DNA of 64,000 bases from Rhineura floridana (Eukaryota; Chordata; Lepidosauria; Squamata; Rhineuridae), in NCBI RefSeq assembly GCF_030035675.1, contig NC_084489.1, forward strand, positions 36,875,001 through 36,939,000, read 5' to 3'. This document shows positions 11,279 through 22,000 of this stretch, piece after piece. The position numbers and the translations under genes were made by a program. Positions within the stretch are counted from its first letter, which is position 1; every line of letters begins with the position of its first letter. Under the pieces are notes generated by a model. That model saw only the letters and a list, made by a program, of their open reading frames with translations, was not told the origin of the DNA and did not search any database.

Positions 11279-12107
11279 CAGTGTTTCCCAAACTTTCAAC
11301 ATGCGCGTACCCCTTTTGAGACATTGATTTTACCGGCGTACCCAACTTTCACAAAAATAATTGGGAGAGGTGTAAGGTATTATAACACATTCGTAATTCC
11401 TATAATTTTATATGAAATGTTTGTAAAAAAATAAATACAAAGTAATAAACATTTTAGTAATAGAAATAATATTTTTATAACAAATATATATTCAAAAATA
11501 TAGAAATAATTCATATACTAATAATTAAAATTATTATTTAAAAAAGCCATTCTGGAAATAAAGAGTAATACTTTTTTGGTATTAAAATTGTCAATACAAA
11601 ACAACTGTTTAGTGGGAGGGATGGAACTGCTTGTGACCAGATATTAGTGCAGCAATATCCGGTTTGATATTTGTGATCTTAAGACGAAGATGGGGCTCCA
11701 CATCAATAATTCGGTTTCGTTTTTTTGTTTTGATGGTCACAAGTGCAGAGAATCCTACCTCACACAAATACGATGTGGGGAAGGGGAGAAGTCATTGCGA
11801 GGGAGTCCGAGTCTTATGAGAAACTGGAGGGGTGCACAAAAAGACAAGGAATGCATTGAGAGAAAAGAGACTATGCGTTGAATAACATCAGGATAAACCA
11901 CTGTTATTATATTGATCTTCCGTCACATGATTGTGTGAGAAACTGGAGAAATCACAAGAATTGTATTTTCTCTTAAAAGAACACACGCACACGTTTTTTG
12001 CCGCTAAAACCCAATGATAAAGTACAAAAAAAACATTTGGCCGCGTACCCTTTGAAACCCTTTCGTGTACCACCAGGGGTACGCGTACCACACTTTGGGA
12101 AACACTG
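11279..12107. mobile_element. hAT-type non-autonomous DNA transposon, 829 bp
   Basis: The element begins CAGTGTTTCCCAAACTTT and ends in the inverted complement ...TTTGGGAAACACTG. Longer subterminal similarity includes 'gcgtacccc' on the left and 'ggggtacgcg' on the right. It is flanked by a perfect 8-bp target duplication ACCTAGTG at 11271-11278 and 12108-12115, the hallmark of hAT elements. No transposase is recognised inside. The intact duplication suggests a fairly recent insertion. Confidence 0.9.
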
Positions 12108-12390
12108 ACCTAGTGTAAAAGAGGAATGAACAGGTACTGAGACAACTTCCTTCCTTGGGGGCAAAGAGCCATCTTCCTGTATATGTTCTGGAACATCAAA
12201 AATAGTTAAGAATACTGTACACACACCACTTCTCCAAACATTGAGAAATTCCAGGGGCACAGTGCTTACCTGGGTTGTTTCCTTTGGAAGGAGGTCACAG
12301 TGGAGGCTTTGGGTATTTTGTAATATTTGAGTTTACTTACAAACATGCAGGTTGTGAATAGGCAGAGGCACAACTTGAACTAACTTTCCC

Positions 12391-12522
12391 TATTCTGGTC
12401 CCTTCCAGATGTTTTGACCTACAACTTCCATCAGCCCCAGCCAGCATAGCCAATAGTTAGAGATGATGGAAGCTCTAGTCCAAAGCATCTGGAGAATACC
12501 AGATTGGGGAAAGTTGGCTTAG
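12391..12522. mobile_element. Palindromic MITE (hAT-type), diverged
   Basis: The two halves are inverted copies around 'ccagccagcatagccaatag': 'ccagatgttttgacctacaa' on the left and 'agctctagtccaaagcatct' on the right. The family resembles the copies at 14461 and 38842. Confidence 0.6.
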
Positions 12523-12948
12523 ACACTCCAAAAGACAGATCCATTACTTCACATCTGATATCATAAGGACAGGCAGCCTCCAAAATGCTTTCAGAGCCCA
12601 AAGTCAGCTCTCTGCCTTTTCCTGTCTCTCACTCAAAAAATTACAGGCTGTCTTTTGTTCCATTTCAGACATCTAGATTACATTATCCTTGGCTGGGGGA
12701 GGGGAGAAATATATTGTCTTTTGCTGTCTTCAGCAGCATATAGCTAAGTCTGTGGGGAAAAAAACAAATCTATTCTGAAGTATAGAATATATTTTAAATG
12801 ACTGTAATAAAGAGTCTCCCAGGTCTATTTAGAGGGCTACTTTGAGCTGAAAGCTTCTTTCAAATAGAAAATAAAAATTGCACACAGCAATAATAACAAA
12901 AACCTACCAATAGGAAAAACAAGCATGTTTGCAGAGTATTTGGACAAT

Positions 12949-14087
12949 GGGCCTGTTTACATGGGACCCCAGATCCACATTAAACATGCTGCTTTTTCCA
13001 TTGCGATTGATTTTGACAGTTCACATATTCCCGCCCTCGCTACGAATAAAGTGGCTGTTTTTCTTTGTAGCATTCACATGCATGTGCATTTATTGCTATC
13101 AGCATTTCCTTGTTGCCACGCCCACACATTAGCATATTAACTGCGGAGGCGGGGAAGGGGCGTTGTTTCCCTAAACGAAGGAATAGGCGCTTGAAAGAAA
13201 GGGAATCCCTCCCACCTGTGGCTGTTAGGCTGTCCCTGTGCGAGATCGGTGTGCCTTTGGTACCCCGGGACAAGCCTCAGCATGCGTTCTGGGAAACATA
13301 AAAGACCCCAAACAATTATCTTTAAAGAGACATTAAAAGCAGCTACTAAAGGAAGCATTGACCGTTTAATATTATCACTCTTCATGAGCGGAGCAGATGC
13401 TGGGATGAGATGCCAAGGCAGCTCCCCTTACCCCAGTGGTGCCTTCGCCAGCCTTCTCTCACCATGGCTGCGAAAAGGGCGCATGCATTAGCCCGAGTGG
13501 GGGGAAGAGATCCAGCTTTGGGGGGGGAACGGAGGGATACTACGAGGCAGAAGAGGTCCTCCACACACACACTTTCTCACACTCACTCTCGCACACACAC
13601 ACGCTAGACGTAAACAACAGCGCCAAAACCACAGCTCTGAGGAAGGAATTTTACGAGCTCCAGCCCTACTACCCTCGATGAAGGGGTGGGGAATGTGATT
13701 TTGTTTAAAGGAGTGGGGGAGGAAATGTATTGGGGGGGGGAAGCGGAAGTAAATGGGAGAAAGGAAGGCAAGAGCAACCAGAAGTTGCTTTGTCAACTGC
13801 AGGAAACAAAATGACACCCCAAGACAGTGAAAGTGGCAGAGAAAAGGGAGGATCTAATGGCGAAGAAACTGTGCAGCCAGAAAAGGCACTTAAAAGGTAA
13901 TACATGGTAGAAGCAAGTGCAGATTTTAAAAGCAAATGCTGTTTTTTATCGCATCCATTTAATCCAGAGTTAAAGGCAAAAGCAGTAGCATGCATGCGGG
14001 TTGGTTAAAACATCAAGTAAACGGTCCAAATTAAAAGGATCTGCAAAAAGCAGCGGATGCACATTTTTTGGGGATGTAAACAAGCCC
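12949..14087. mobile_element. Putative DNA transposon with terminal inverted repeats and GC-rich interior
   Basis: The left end GGGCCTGTTTACATGGG and the right end, whose complement reads GGGCTTGTTTACATCCCC, are inverted copies. Similar 'gctgctttttccat/gcagatcc' blocks follow on both sides. AAT flanks both ends and could be a 3-bp target duplication. The interior (about 13140-13560) is rich in G+C with CpG, and includes a (CA)n-like tract at 13561-13605. No transposase is recognised. Class assignment (Harbinger-like or hAT-like) is open. Confidence 0.5.
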
Positions 14088-14460
14088 AATGTCTTTACAT
14101 TCTCATGAGTTTCATTTTTTTGTATGCAAAATGTATGCATGCTCCCCTGATGACTTGACAATTTGGTCCTTTCTCAGGTATATTTTCATGGTTCTATGTC
14201 TCTCTCAAACATTTTTGACAAACAAAACCCCACCTTTGTTGAGCATTTGCTTGTCAGTTCCAAATCACAATAATCTTCTAATAAATTAGCCTCACTTTGG
14301 TCCCTACCTACCAACTTCTATCAGATTGCTAATCTATCCACAAGATTACCAAGACTCTCTGTGGCTGACAACATCTCTAGTTGGTTGCAATACTATCCTT
14401 AAGTGTACATCAATATACATATGGACTCACTGTGCATATGGGTTTATCCATTCACTAGAG

Positions 14461-14598
14461 CAGCCTTTCCCAACCAGTGTGCCTCCAGATGTTGTTGGAC
14501 CACAACTCCCATCAGCCTCAGCCAGCATTGCCAATGATCAGGAAAGATGGGAATTGTGGTCCAACAACATCTGGAGGCACACTGGTAGGGAAAGGCTG
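14461..14598. mobile_element. Palindromic hAT MITE, 138 bp, perfect target duplication
   Basis: Starts CAGCCTTTCCCAACCAGTGT and ends in its inverted copy. The arms pair along nearly the full length around a short centre near 'cagccagcattgcc'. The flanks carry a perfect 8-bp duplication CACTAGAG at 14453-14460 and 14599-14606. A sister copy lies at 38482. Confidence 0.92.
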
Positions 14599-14959
14599 CA
14601 CTAGAGGAACAGCTCTGCGCAATGCTCTGGAGTGATGCAAGGTAGTAGTATTGTGGGAACATAAATTGTGGGTACAGATTGGGTGCTGCTGCCTTTCCCA
14701 GTGCCGCTAAAGGTAAGCCTACTGGGTAGCAGGGAAGGGTCTCACCAGAGTGTGGGTCCTACTGCATGGCACTTTGCTAAAGCAGCCCTCACACATGGTA
14801 CCAGCCTTGGCTCTGGACTTGCTTTCCTTTGAATGGATTGTGATAACTCAGTGCCTATCAAAGCTAAATATGAATAACAATAATCAAAAACAAAAACACA
14901 ATTTTGAGAAAGTGCTTGCATCCAGAGCTAGAACTTTGCCACACCAAGACTGTTAATAT

Positions 14960-15053
14960 CCCTAGTTGCCCTTTAATAAGAAAGCTAAGAACTGACAATT
15001 TTGTCACTAGATGTCAAGAAAGCATTTGACAAAATTAATTGGAAATGTATGTA
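14960..15053 (+). mobile_element. L1-like LINE fragment (reverse transcriptase core)
   Basis: The + strand encodes ILSLDVKKAFDKINWKCM near 14998-15053. This matches the L1 ORF2 motif (LDxxKAFDxxxW) that carries the first catalytic aspartate. The fragment is very short and its ends are not defined. The sequence from 15054 to 15274 is unassigned. Confidence 0.65.
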
Positions 15054-15274
15054 AGTTGCCACGTGCAAGCCTTTGGTTTTCCACCACCCCTCCACCCAAA
15101 CATGTTTATTGCGTGAATAAACACTCTTTATGTCACACCTAACTCCTGTGTCATTACAATGTTCCATCCAATAATGGATTATCAGTTTGCACTCCCTGTC
15201 CTTATTTTTGCTGACAAATGTGTTGATAAGAGCACAAAGAAGAGAAATACGAGAGCATTTGGTCAGGTTTTTTG

Positions 15275-16019
15275 AGACAGAGCATCCGCCCCATACATTT
15301 AAAGCACTATTAAGAGTCATGGCTAGGGATGGAAAGATATGTCAATTTCGGTTCTCTCAGTTTCTCATTTTTCCAGACTTAAATTCAGTTCTCCCCATTT
15401 CTGTAACAATTTGCATTTTTTAAAAAAAATCCTCATGAAAATTCTTCAACATTTTAGTACAAATTTCTCCTAATAAACAAATTTTTCTAAGCAGTTTTAA
15501 CAAAGGTACACAGATTTGCAAGCCACTTCTCATCTGATTCATTTTTGCATGTTATTATTTTCACTCATATATTCATTTTTATGCACACTTTCCCCTCATA
15601 TATGCATTCTTGTAAATATTGTTTAGTTGGCGAACTGAATCACAAAATTCTAATACATGGGAATTTCTAAGGATGGCTATGTTTCGGTTCTCACTGATTT
15701 GGAAAGTTCAAATTTGATAAATTCTGCTTAAAATGCAAACTGTATCGAAATTCTCACCCATCCCTAGTCATGGCTTCCCCCAAAAGCATCCTGGGAACTC
15801 TGTTTTGTTTGGGTGCTGAAAGTTGTCAAAAGACCCCTATTACAATTACCCCAAGAATTACAATTTGCAGAGCTCCATTAGGAGAGGGATTGATTGTTAA
15901 ACCACTCTGGGAACTGTAGCTCTGTGAGGGGAATAGGGGTTTCCTAACAACTCTCAGCATCCTTATCAAACTACAGTTCTCAAGATTCTTTGGGGAAAGC
16001 CCTGAGTATTAAAGTGGTA
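15275..16019. mobile_element. Palindromic MITE split by a hAT element
   Basis: The parts outside 15324-15766 form one palindromic repeat also seen at 29726 and 34209: 'ccatacatttaaagcactat' on the left, 'ggcttcccccaaa...atcctgggaact' in one arm and 'agttctcaagattctttggg' in the other. The hAT insertion at 15324 interrupts the left arm. A 5S-headed SINE lies against its right end. Confidence 0.65.
15324..15766. mobile_element. Non-autonomous hAT element, 443 bp, nested
   Basis: Termini TAGGGATGG and CCATCCCTA are inverted copies. The flanks carry a perfect 8-bp duplication GTCATGGC at 15316-15323 and 15767-15774. The interior is AT-rich and non-coding. It sits inside the older palindromic MITE. 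Confidence 0.88.
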
Positions 16020-16262
16020 TTGTTGTTATATGCCTTCAAGTCGATTACAACTTATGGAGACCCTATGAATCTTTTTTTGGATATATTCAGAGGGTTTTCA
16101 TGGTAAGAGGTATTCAGAGGTGGTTTACCATTGCCTTCCTCTAATCCTATGGCACCTGGTATTCTCAGGCGGTCTCCCATCCAAGTACTAACCAGGTCTG
16201 ACCCTGTTTAGCTTCCAAGATCAGACGAGATCGGGCGTGTTCAGGGTAGTATGGTTGCTTTA
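16020..16262 (-). mobile_element. 5S rRNA-headed SINE with BovB-like tail
   Basis: On the minus strand the element opens with a 5S rRNA-like head: 'accatactaccctgaaca', 'cccgatctcgtctgatct', 'gttagtacttggatggga' and 'ataccaggtgc', in the order and spacing of vertebrate 5S rRNA. It continues into 'ggcaatggtaaaccacctct' and ends in the BovB-type tail ('gtaatcgacttgaaggcata'). The 5S gene carries an internal RNA polymerase III promoter, which would drive such a SINE. Structure and tail fit the 5S-Sauria type of SINE; that name is from memory. It is not a functional 5S gene, because the head is fused to a tail and diverged. Confidence 0.88.
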
Positions 16263-16521
16263 AATGGTAAGCTGCGGATGTATGCATCATAGCTGGCAGT
16301 TCAGTATATTTGTATTAACAATTCATCTTGTTAAACCATTTCTCCCATCGTTATTTTGACTTTTCTTTTTTATTATTTGTTTATATGTTATTTTAATGGT
16401 GTTGTTCAAACATTTAAAACACTTATTTATTTATTTATTTGAAAAATAAGTGATCCATATTTCTTAGCTCACCTTAAAGGAGTTATGTGCTTGGGAATGT
16501 TTTTTAAAAATACTTTTCTTA

Positions 16522-16577
<56 letters not shown>

Positions 16578-16582
16578 TGATG
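16522..16582. repeat. (AAT)n/(GAT)n microsatellite
   Basis: About 60 bp of AAT triplets passing into GAT triplets. It lies immediately before the 243-bp repeat unit. The preceding 16263-16521 is AT-rich and otherwise empty. Confidence 0.95.
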
Positions 16583-16583
16583 A

Positions 16584-17105
16584 TGCCTGCAGGAAGAGGA
16601 ACATTGCGCTGCCAAGGAGGGAGAGCCCCTTGTCATCTGCTGCTGCTGTGCTGCTTCCCCTGGCTGTCACCACCACCACCCTTCCTGCTGGACTGCTGCT
16701 ATTAACAGCTGCCACACCCTGCAGGACCAGGTCCCAGGTACTCAGCCAGCTGTGGCTAACCTTTTCCATCTGTCCCTCCTTGGAGGGATATATAGGCTGG
16801 CTGGCTGAGAGGCCTGGGAGACCTTCTGCCTGCAGGAAGAGGAACATTGCGCTGCCAAGGAGGGAGAGCCCCTTGTCATCTGCTGCTGCTGTGCTGCTTC
16901 CCCTGGTGGTCACCACCACCACCCTTTCTGCTGGACTGCTGCTATTGTACTTTATTGTATTTTAATGCTATTTAATTACTTGTTCTGTTGAGTTTGCTAT
17001 TTATTTCTATGTTTTTGTATTTTATGCTGTTTTACTTTTATGTACACCGCCCAGAGAGCCTTTTGGCTTTGGGCGGTATAGAAATTAAATTAATTAATTA
17101 AATAA
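16584..17105 (+). mobile_element. 243-bp tandem unit (1.5 copies) joined to an L2-like 3' tail
   Basis: A unit starting TGCCTGCAGGAAGAGGAACA begins at 16584 and again at 16827, a period of 243 bp. The second copy stops after 120 bp, at 16946, and differs at only about three positions. Directly after it comes a LINE tail ending 'caccgcccagagagcctttt', 'gggcggtatagaaatt' and (AAAT)n, as in L2 3' ends here. Each unit has a TATA-like 'gatatatagg'. It may be an internally deleted L2 with 5' monomers, or a distinct SINE; this is inference. Confidence 0.55.
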
Positions 17106-17114
17106 ATAAATAAA

Positions 17115-17345
17115 TAATAATAATTATTATTATTAATTTGTGTGTCGCCTATCTGGCAGATAGCCACTCTAGGCGACGTACATTAAAATGGGATAAAATA
17201 CAATAGTATCAAATGCAGTCACATTAATCTGAACAAATAAAATACTGGACAGTCATCAGTACATTTATAAAAACATTTACATATACAGCATATAATAGAT
17301 GACAAAATCATGGAGATTAACCCATCCCAAAGATCTCAAAGGCCT
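17115..17345 (-). mobile_element. L2 LINE 3' tail
   Basis: 'gtcgcctatctggcagatag' and 'actctaggcgacgtac' match the 3' end of the L2 copy at 57.1 kb. The copy is 5' truncated. It faces the preceding tail head-on across an AAT/ATT tract. Confidence 0.75.
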
Positions 17346-17472
17346 TAATCTGAACACTTGCTTTTCAGTTAATGTAAATATGTTAGAATGTAAATGTTCA
17401 TAGAAAGTGACCATTCATGCCTAATGAGTTTCTTGGTTCATTGTGGTAAAAGCAAATTTCTCTTAAAGGACA

Positions 17473-18570
17473 TGTCATGCCCGCCCGACCCTCAGGGTCC
17501 CGGGAACATGCATCAGGCTCAGACCCCCACCCTTAGGGAAATGAGACTGGAACCGAAAAGCTATTACTTCACCCCTGCCAAGGCTGTGTACGCTCACAAC
17601 AACCCTGCAAGGTAGAAGGTAGGCTGCCACCACCCCTGTATACTGGTCCACTCAGAGCCAGGGGATCTCTGAGCCCAGAAGGTATATAAAACCAAGGTCC
17701 TAAAAGGCAAGAGTCACAGTTACACTCCTTGCCAGGCACCTCTGGTTTAACACTTAAAATCCAAGCTTTTAACTTCTTAACCCTCTTTGGTAGTGAGTGA
17801 CTGAGGTTGGGTCAAAACACTGAATTTAGAACCACCCCTTCTCTCAAATGAACACACCAGGTTAAATAGAAGTAGCTTTATTAAAATATATAAGTGCACA
17901 TATCATATAGCAGCAAGTAATCCTTTAAGACCATTCACCCAACAGGGGTTTAGGTTCTTACCAGAGAATTCATACACACAACAAGAAAATAATAAACTAG
18001 CTCACCTAACTACTTACATACGAGGTAGTTGGTTGCGTGGCACCTCTCCTAAGAGAGATGGATGTTCAACATAAAGCAATGGAACCAGACATAGGTTGCC
18101 TTCCCATAAGCAACCCCAGGAACCATAAGGCAGAAAAGGTTTGGAACTCTGGTGCCAGTCAGCATAGGCAGAGAACAGAGAACAAAGGCTGTGGGTCCCT
18201 AGCCCTATACTTAAGGGAAAAAGATCCTAACGGTCCAAGATTAATTGACCAATCAGGAATTGACTGATGTAACTTTCTTCTCGATGTTTCTCACATTTTC
18301 GCGCCTTCAGGCCCCCCTCCCAACGGTGTTTTCCAACTGCATAGGCCAAGGATGACCTTGGGTGCCAGGCACTTGTTAATCAGCAAAGATAAACAGGTGC
18401 AGCTTGTTAAGGCTTCTTCTAACCGTCTTCAGCTGGAAAAATGAAACTTAACTTTACAAATTGGCAAGGCTTGTCTTTTCTGACTGTAACCATCTCCCAG
18501 AGTCCCTTACTGGAGCCAAAGTGTTGTCAGCAGATTTTTAATAACTCATGACCATTACAGGTTCATGACA
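17473..18570 (-). repeat. 3' LTR (element orientation)
   Basis: 1098 bp, the same as the other LTR by eye over its full length. In element orientation a TATA-like run (complement of 17881-17892) is followed by AATAAA (complement of 17877-17882). A second TATA-like motif, 'tatataaaa' near 17682, is on the opposite strand. Confidence 0.93.
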
Positions 18571-18583
18571 CGCCCCTTTTTGG
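18571..18583 (-). other. Polypurine tract next to the 3' LTR
   Basis: Read on the minus strand, 'caaaaaggggcg' ends directly at the LTR, the usual place and make-up of a plus-strand primer. 18584-19097 is an A-rich, non-coding stretch between tract and ORF. Confidence 0.6.
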
Positions 18584-19097
18584 GAAGATGATGTCAGAAC
18601 TCTGGATAGTTCTGCGTCATCGCCACAGCAACCAGGGATAAGGGAACAATAATAAAAAAATAATAATAATAAAAAAAAAATTCCACCAACATTACTCTAT
18701 ATACAACATATATTTAAAAAAAAAAGGAGAGAAAAAAAAAGAAAAAGAAAAAAAAAGAAAAAGAACAAATTAATACATTTTTAAGCAAGTGAGCTACTTC
18801 TTGACTTATGCCTTCTTAATATATACTAAATTACAAAATAACAACAAAAGGGGAAAAAAATTAAGGGACCCCTAAAACACCCAAGAAAAAAAGACTTTAT
18901 TAAAAAATAAAGAGATAGAATAAAAAATGGGGTGATCCAAAAACTGGTCCAGGTTCAAAAAAAAGGTCATAAGCCATAAATCTTATAAAAGTCCATAAAA
19001 CATATTAAAAGCGTAAAAGAATAAAACAAGGTCTAAAAACAATCCAGAGGTCATCAGAGCCAGAAAATCAGTCCGTGGAATAGGCATGAATCAAATG

Positions 19098-22000
19098 TCA
19101 GTCAACTGGAACAGGTAACCGAGATAGGGCATCTTCAGCAACCTCCATAGCAGGAGTGCAAGTCAAAACCAGATGTTTCCTAGAAAAATATTGCTTCATC
19201 ATATTCACATGGTATACTTTAGGTTTCTTATGGGATTTAGGGTCAATTAGCAGATAGTTGGTGTCGCTCAACTGGGCCTTGACAATCAAAGGGCCTTCCC
19301 AGGCCACCGACAACTTATTGTCTACTTGGGCCTTTAGTACCAAAACTTCTGACCCCTCAACAAAGTGTCTTTCTTTAGCGTGAGCATCATAATGGGCTTT
19401 CTGCTGTTGTTGAGCCTCCCCCAAATTCTCATGAGCGACAGCCAAAACATCTCTTAAGATATTCTGTAACTTCTGGAGGTAAGTTACTACCGACACAGGC
19501 ATAGCTTCCAACCTTCCTTCCCACTCATTCTTGAGTAATGACAAAGGCCCCACCAGATCCCTTCCAAAAACTAGCTGGTTGGGGCTGTAGCCCAAGCTGG
19601 CAGAGGGAGTAGCCCTATAGGCGAACATCAGGAAAGGTAAAGCTACATCCCACTCTCTAGGATGTTCTAACACATACGCCCTTAACATTTTATTAATAGT
19701 GGCGTTCATTTTCTCACATAGCCCATTCGAGGAATGGTGACCAGCAGTCGTAATGTGATGTTCCATACCAGCAAGTTCCCAAAGTTTTTTAGTTAACTTG
19801 GCCACAAAACTCGGCCCTCGGTCTGACAAAATAGTCTTGGGAAACCCCCAACGCGAAAATAACTCTAACAAAGTTTTAGCAATGACTGGGGCAGTGATGG
19901 AACTCAAAGGAATAGCTTCAGCAAATCTCGTGGCAAAGTCAATTACAGTCAAAATAAATCTCCTCCCAGTCTTAGTCGGATTAAAAGGGCCGATCACGTC
20001 CACAGCCACTTGAGCAAAAGGTTCTGCCACAATCTGGGATACTTGTAAGGGTGCCTTGGGGTGATCACGCGCATACCCAAGTTGTTGACAAATATCACAG
20101 GATTTTACATATTCTTTAACAGTCTTAGCCACTAAGGGCCAATAAAAATGCTGGGTAACAGAAAACAAAGTCCGTTTCACACCCAGGTGCCCCGCAGTCA
20201 CAACATCATGGGCCAGCCGCAATACATCCAGGCGAAAAGGTTTTGGCACAACTAATTGTCTGACTGGTTGCCAGTCCGTAGAATTCCCCCCAGGTACATG
20301 TTCTCGATAAAGCAAGCCTTTGTCCCAATAAAATCTCACTTTCACAGTCTCTGATAAGGCAGGAGGGCTTCTCTCGGCTTCTTCTCGGCAGTTTTGCAAA
20401 CTCTCATCCTTCAGTAAAGCTGCCTTAAAGGCTTGGGAGCTGGCTGCCGGTAATTTACATTCCTCCGTCTCCCCCACACTGGGTTGAAAGGAGTTTTTTC
20501 CCTGTTGTTCGGGCAGGGTCCCAGCCCTCCCAACGGCAGCCCTCTCTTCCTCGCCACCCAGAGGCCATTTCTCCCCACAGTCTTCCATAGGTTGTGACAA
20601 AGTTTGAGACCTGGTAAGAGCGTTTATTTCCGCTTCACGTACAGTCTCTTGATGGCTTAGGAACAACAGATCAACTCCTATTAAAACATCCCATAAATGG
20701 TCATCCGAATGAACTATAACTCTATGGCGTCCAGTCCAGCCTCGGTATGAAAGCACCACATCAGCTACAGGCACTTGCACTGTCTGCTGGCCATACGCTG
20801 TGACCGCCACTTGTAACTCTGGAACATATTGCTCCGGCTTAACCAGCCGTTCTGCAATACTGGTAATTTCTGAGCCTGAATCGATTCTTCCCTTGACCTT
20901 AATACAGTTTACATATATGGATTCGGAAAACTGCGTTTGAACCCATTCTTTACATTCCGATGAAAGGGGTCCTGGAGAGTCTTTCTCTGGAAACAAACTA
21001 TTCTTTACTCCTCCCTCTCGATCCCCTGACACAGTCTGTACAACACTCACCGGCAGGGCTTTAACAACTGGTCCACGAGGAACCTCAGGACGGTCTTGTG
21101 AATTTGGGGCAGAAAATACAAAATCCGATTCTGCTCCTTCATTCTCCTCGGCTGACGACCATGAAGAAAGTTCAGGAGGTTCCGCTCCAGGGGACGTTAA
21201 GTCTCTCACGCGTGCAACTGGAGCAACCTTTGGGTTCTTCCTTCCAGCAGGATTGGGCTTAGCCAAGGTTTTAGAACAGGAATTAGCTTTATGACCAATT
21301 TGCCCACATTTAAAACAAATTATTTCTCCACGGGGCTTCTCTTGCAATGCAGCCTCGGGCCGGGCGGAAGACACTTTGAAGTAGCCAGCAGGCCCCCCTT
21401 TCTCTTCCTTCGCCGGTTGCCCTGGTTTCTGCATACCTGCGGTCTCTCGCCTCGGCGGTTTCACAGGAACGTACTCCGGTCTCCAAAACAAAGTATACTT
21501 TTCTCCAGCTCTGTTTTTAAACATACGATCTGCTAGCATGCCTGCTTCAGTCAGAGAACGGGGCTGCTGGTCTCTGACCAGAGCCATCAACTCTCGAGGG
21601 AGGCGTCTGTAAAACAATTCTTTTGCAAACAGATCTAAAACCTCCTCTCGGGTTACAGCCTCGGCTGTGTCAGCCCAACGTTCCACATTTCTGCCCATCC
21701 GTGCAGCAAAGGCTAAGAAGCTTTCCCGAGACTTCTTCTGGTCTGCTTCTAAACGCCGAAAACAATCCTCTGCTGTTAGCGCAAAGTGAAACTTGGCTAA
21801 AGCATAAAAGTAGTCAAAATCATCTACATACTCCAGTGGCAAAGAGTTCAACAGTTCTCTCAACTCGCCTTCAGCATTAATGCGTAAAGCACTCATCCAG
21901 TACTTTTTAGGCACACCTTGATCTCTACAAGAGTGAGCAAAAACTTGGAAGAAAGTAAAAATGTCATCTGTCTCACGAAAGGTCGGAAAGGATTTTTTAT

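Noticed and set aside
13488-13995. Overlapping 96-109-codon frames
   Set aside because: Low-complexity CA/GA-rich translation inside a TIR-bounded element.
14985-15320. 111-codon minus-strand frame
   Set aside because: It runs antisense over an L1 fragment and into a MITE; no recognisable motif.
16130-16262. 5S rRNA gene on the minus strand
   Set aside because: Only the head is 5S-like, it is diverged, and it continues into a SINE body and BovB tail.
18037-18267. 76-codon frame, repeated exactly at 23063-23293
   Set aside because: It lies inside the LTRs and is repeated only because the LTRs are identical; no coding evidence.
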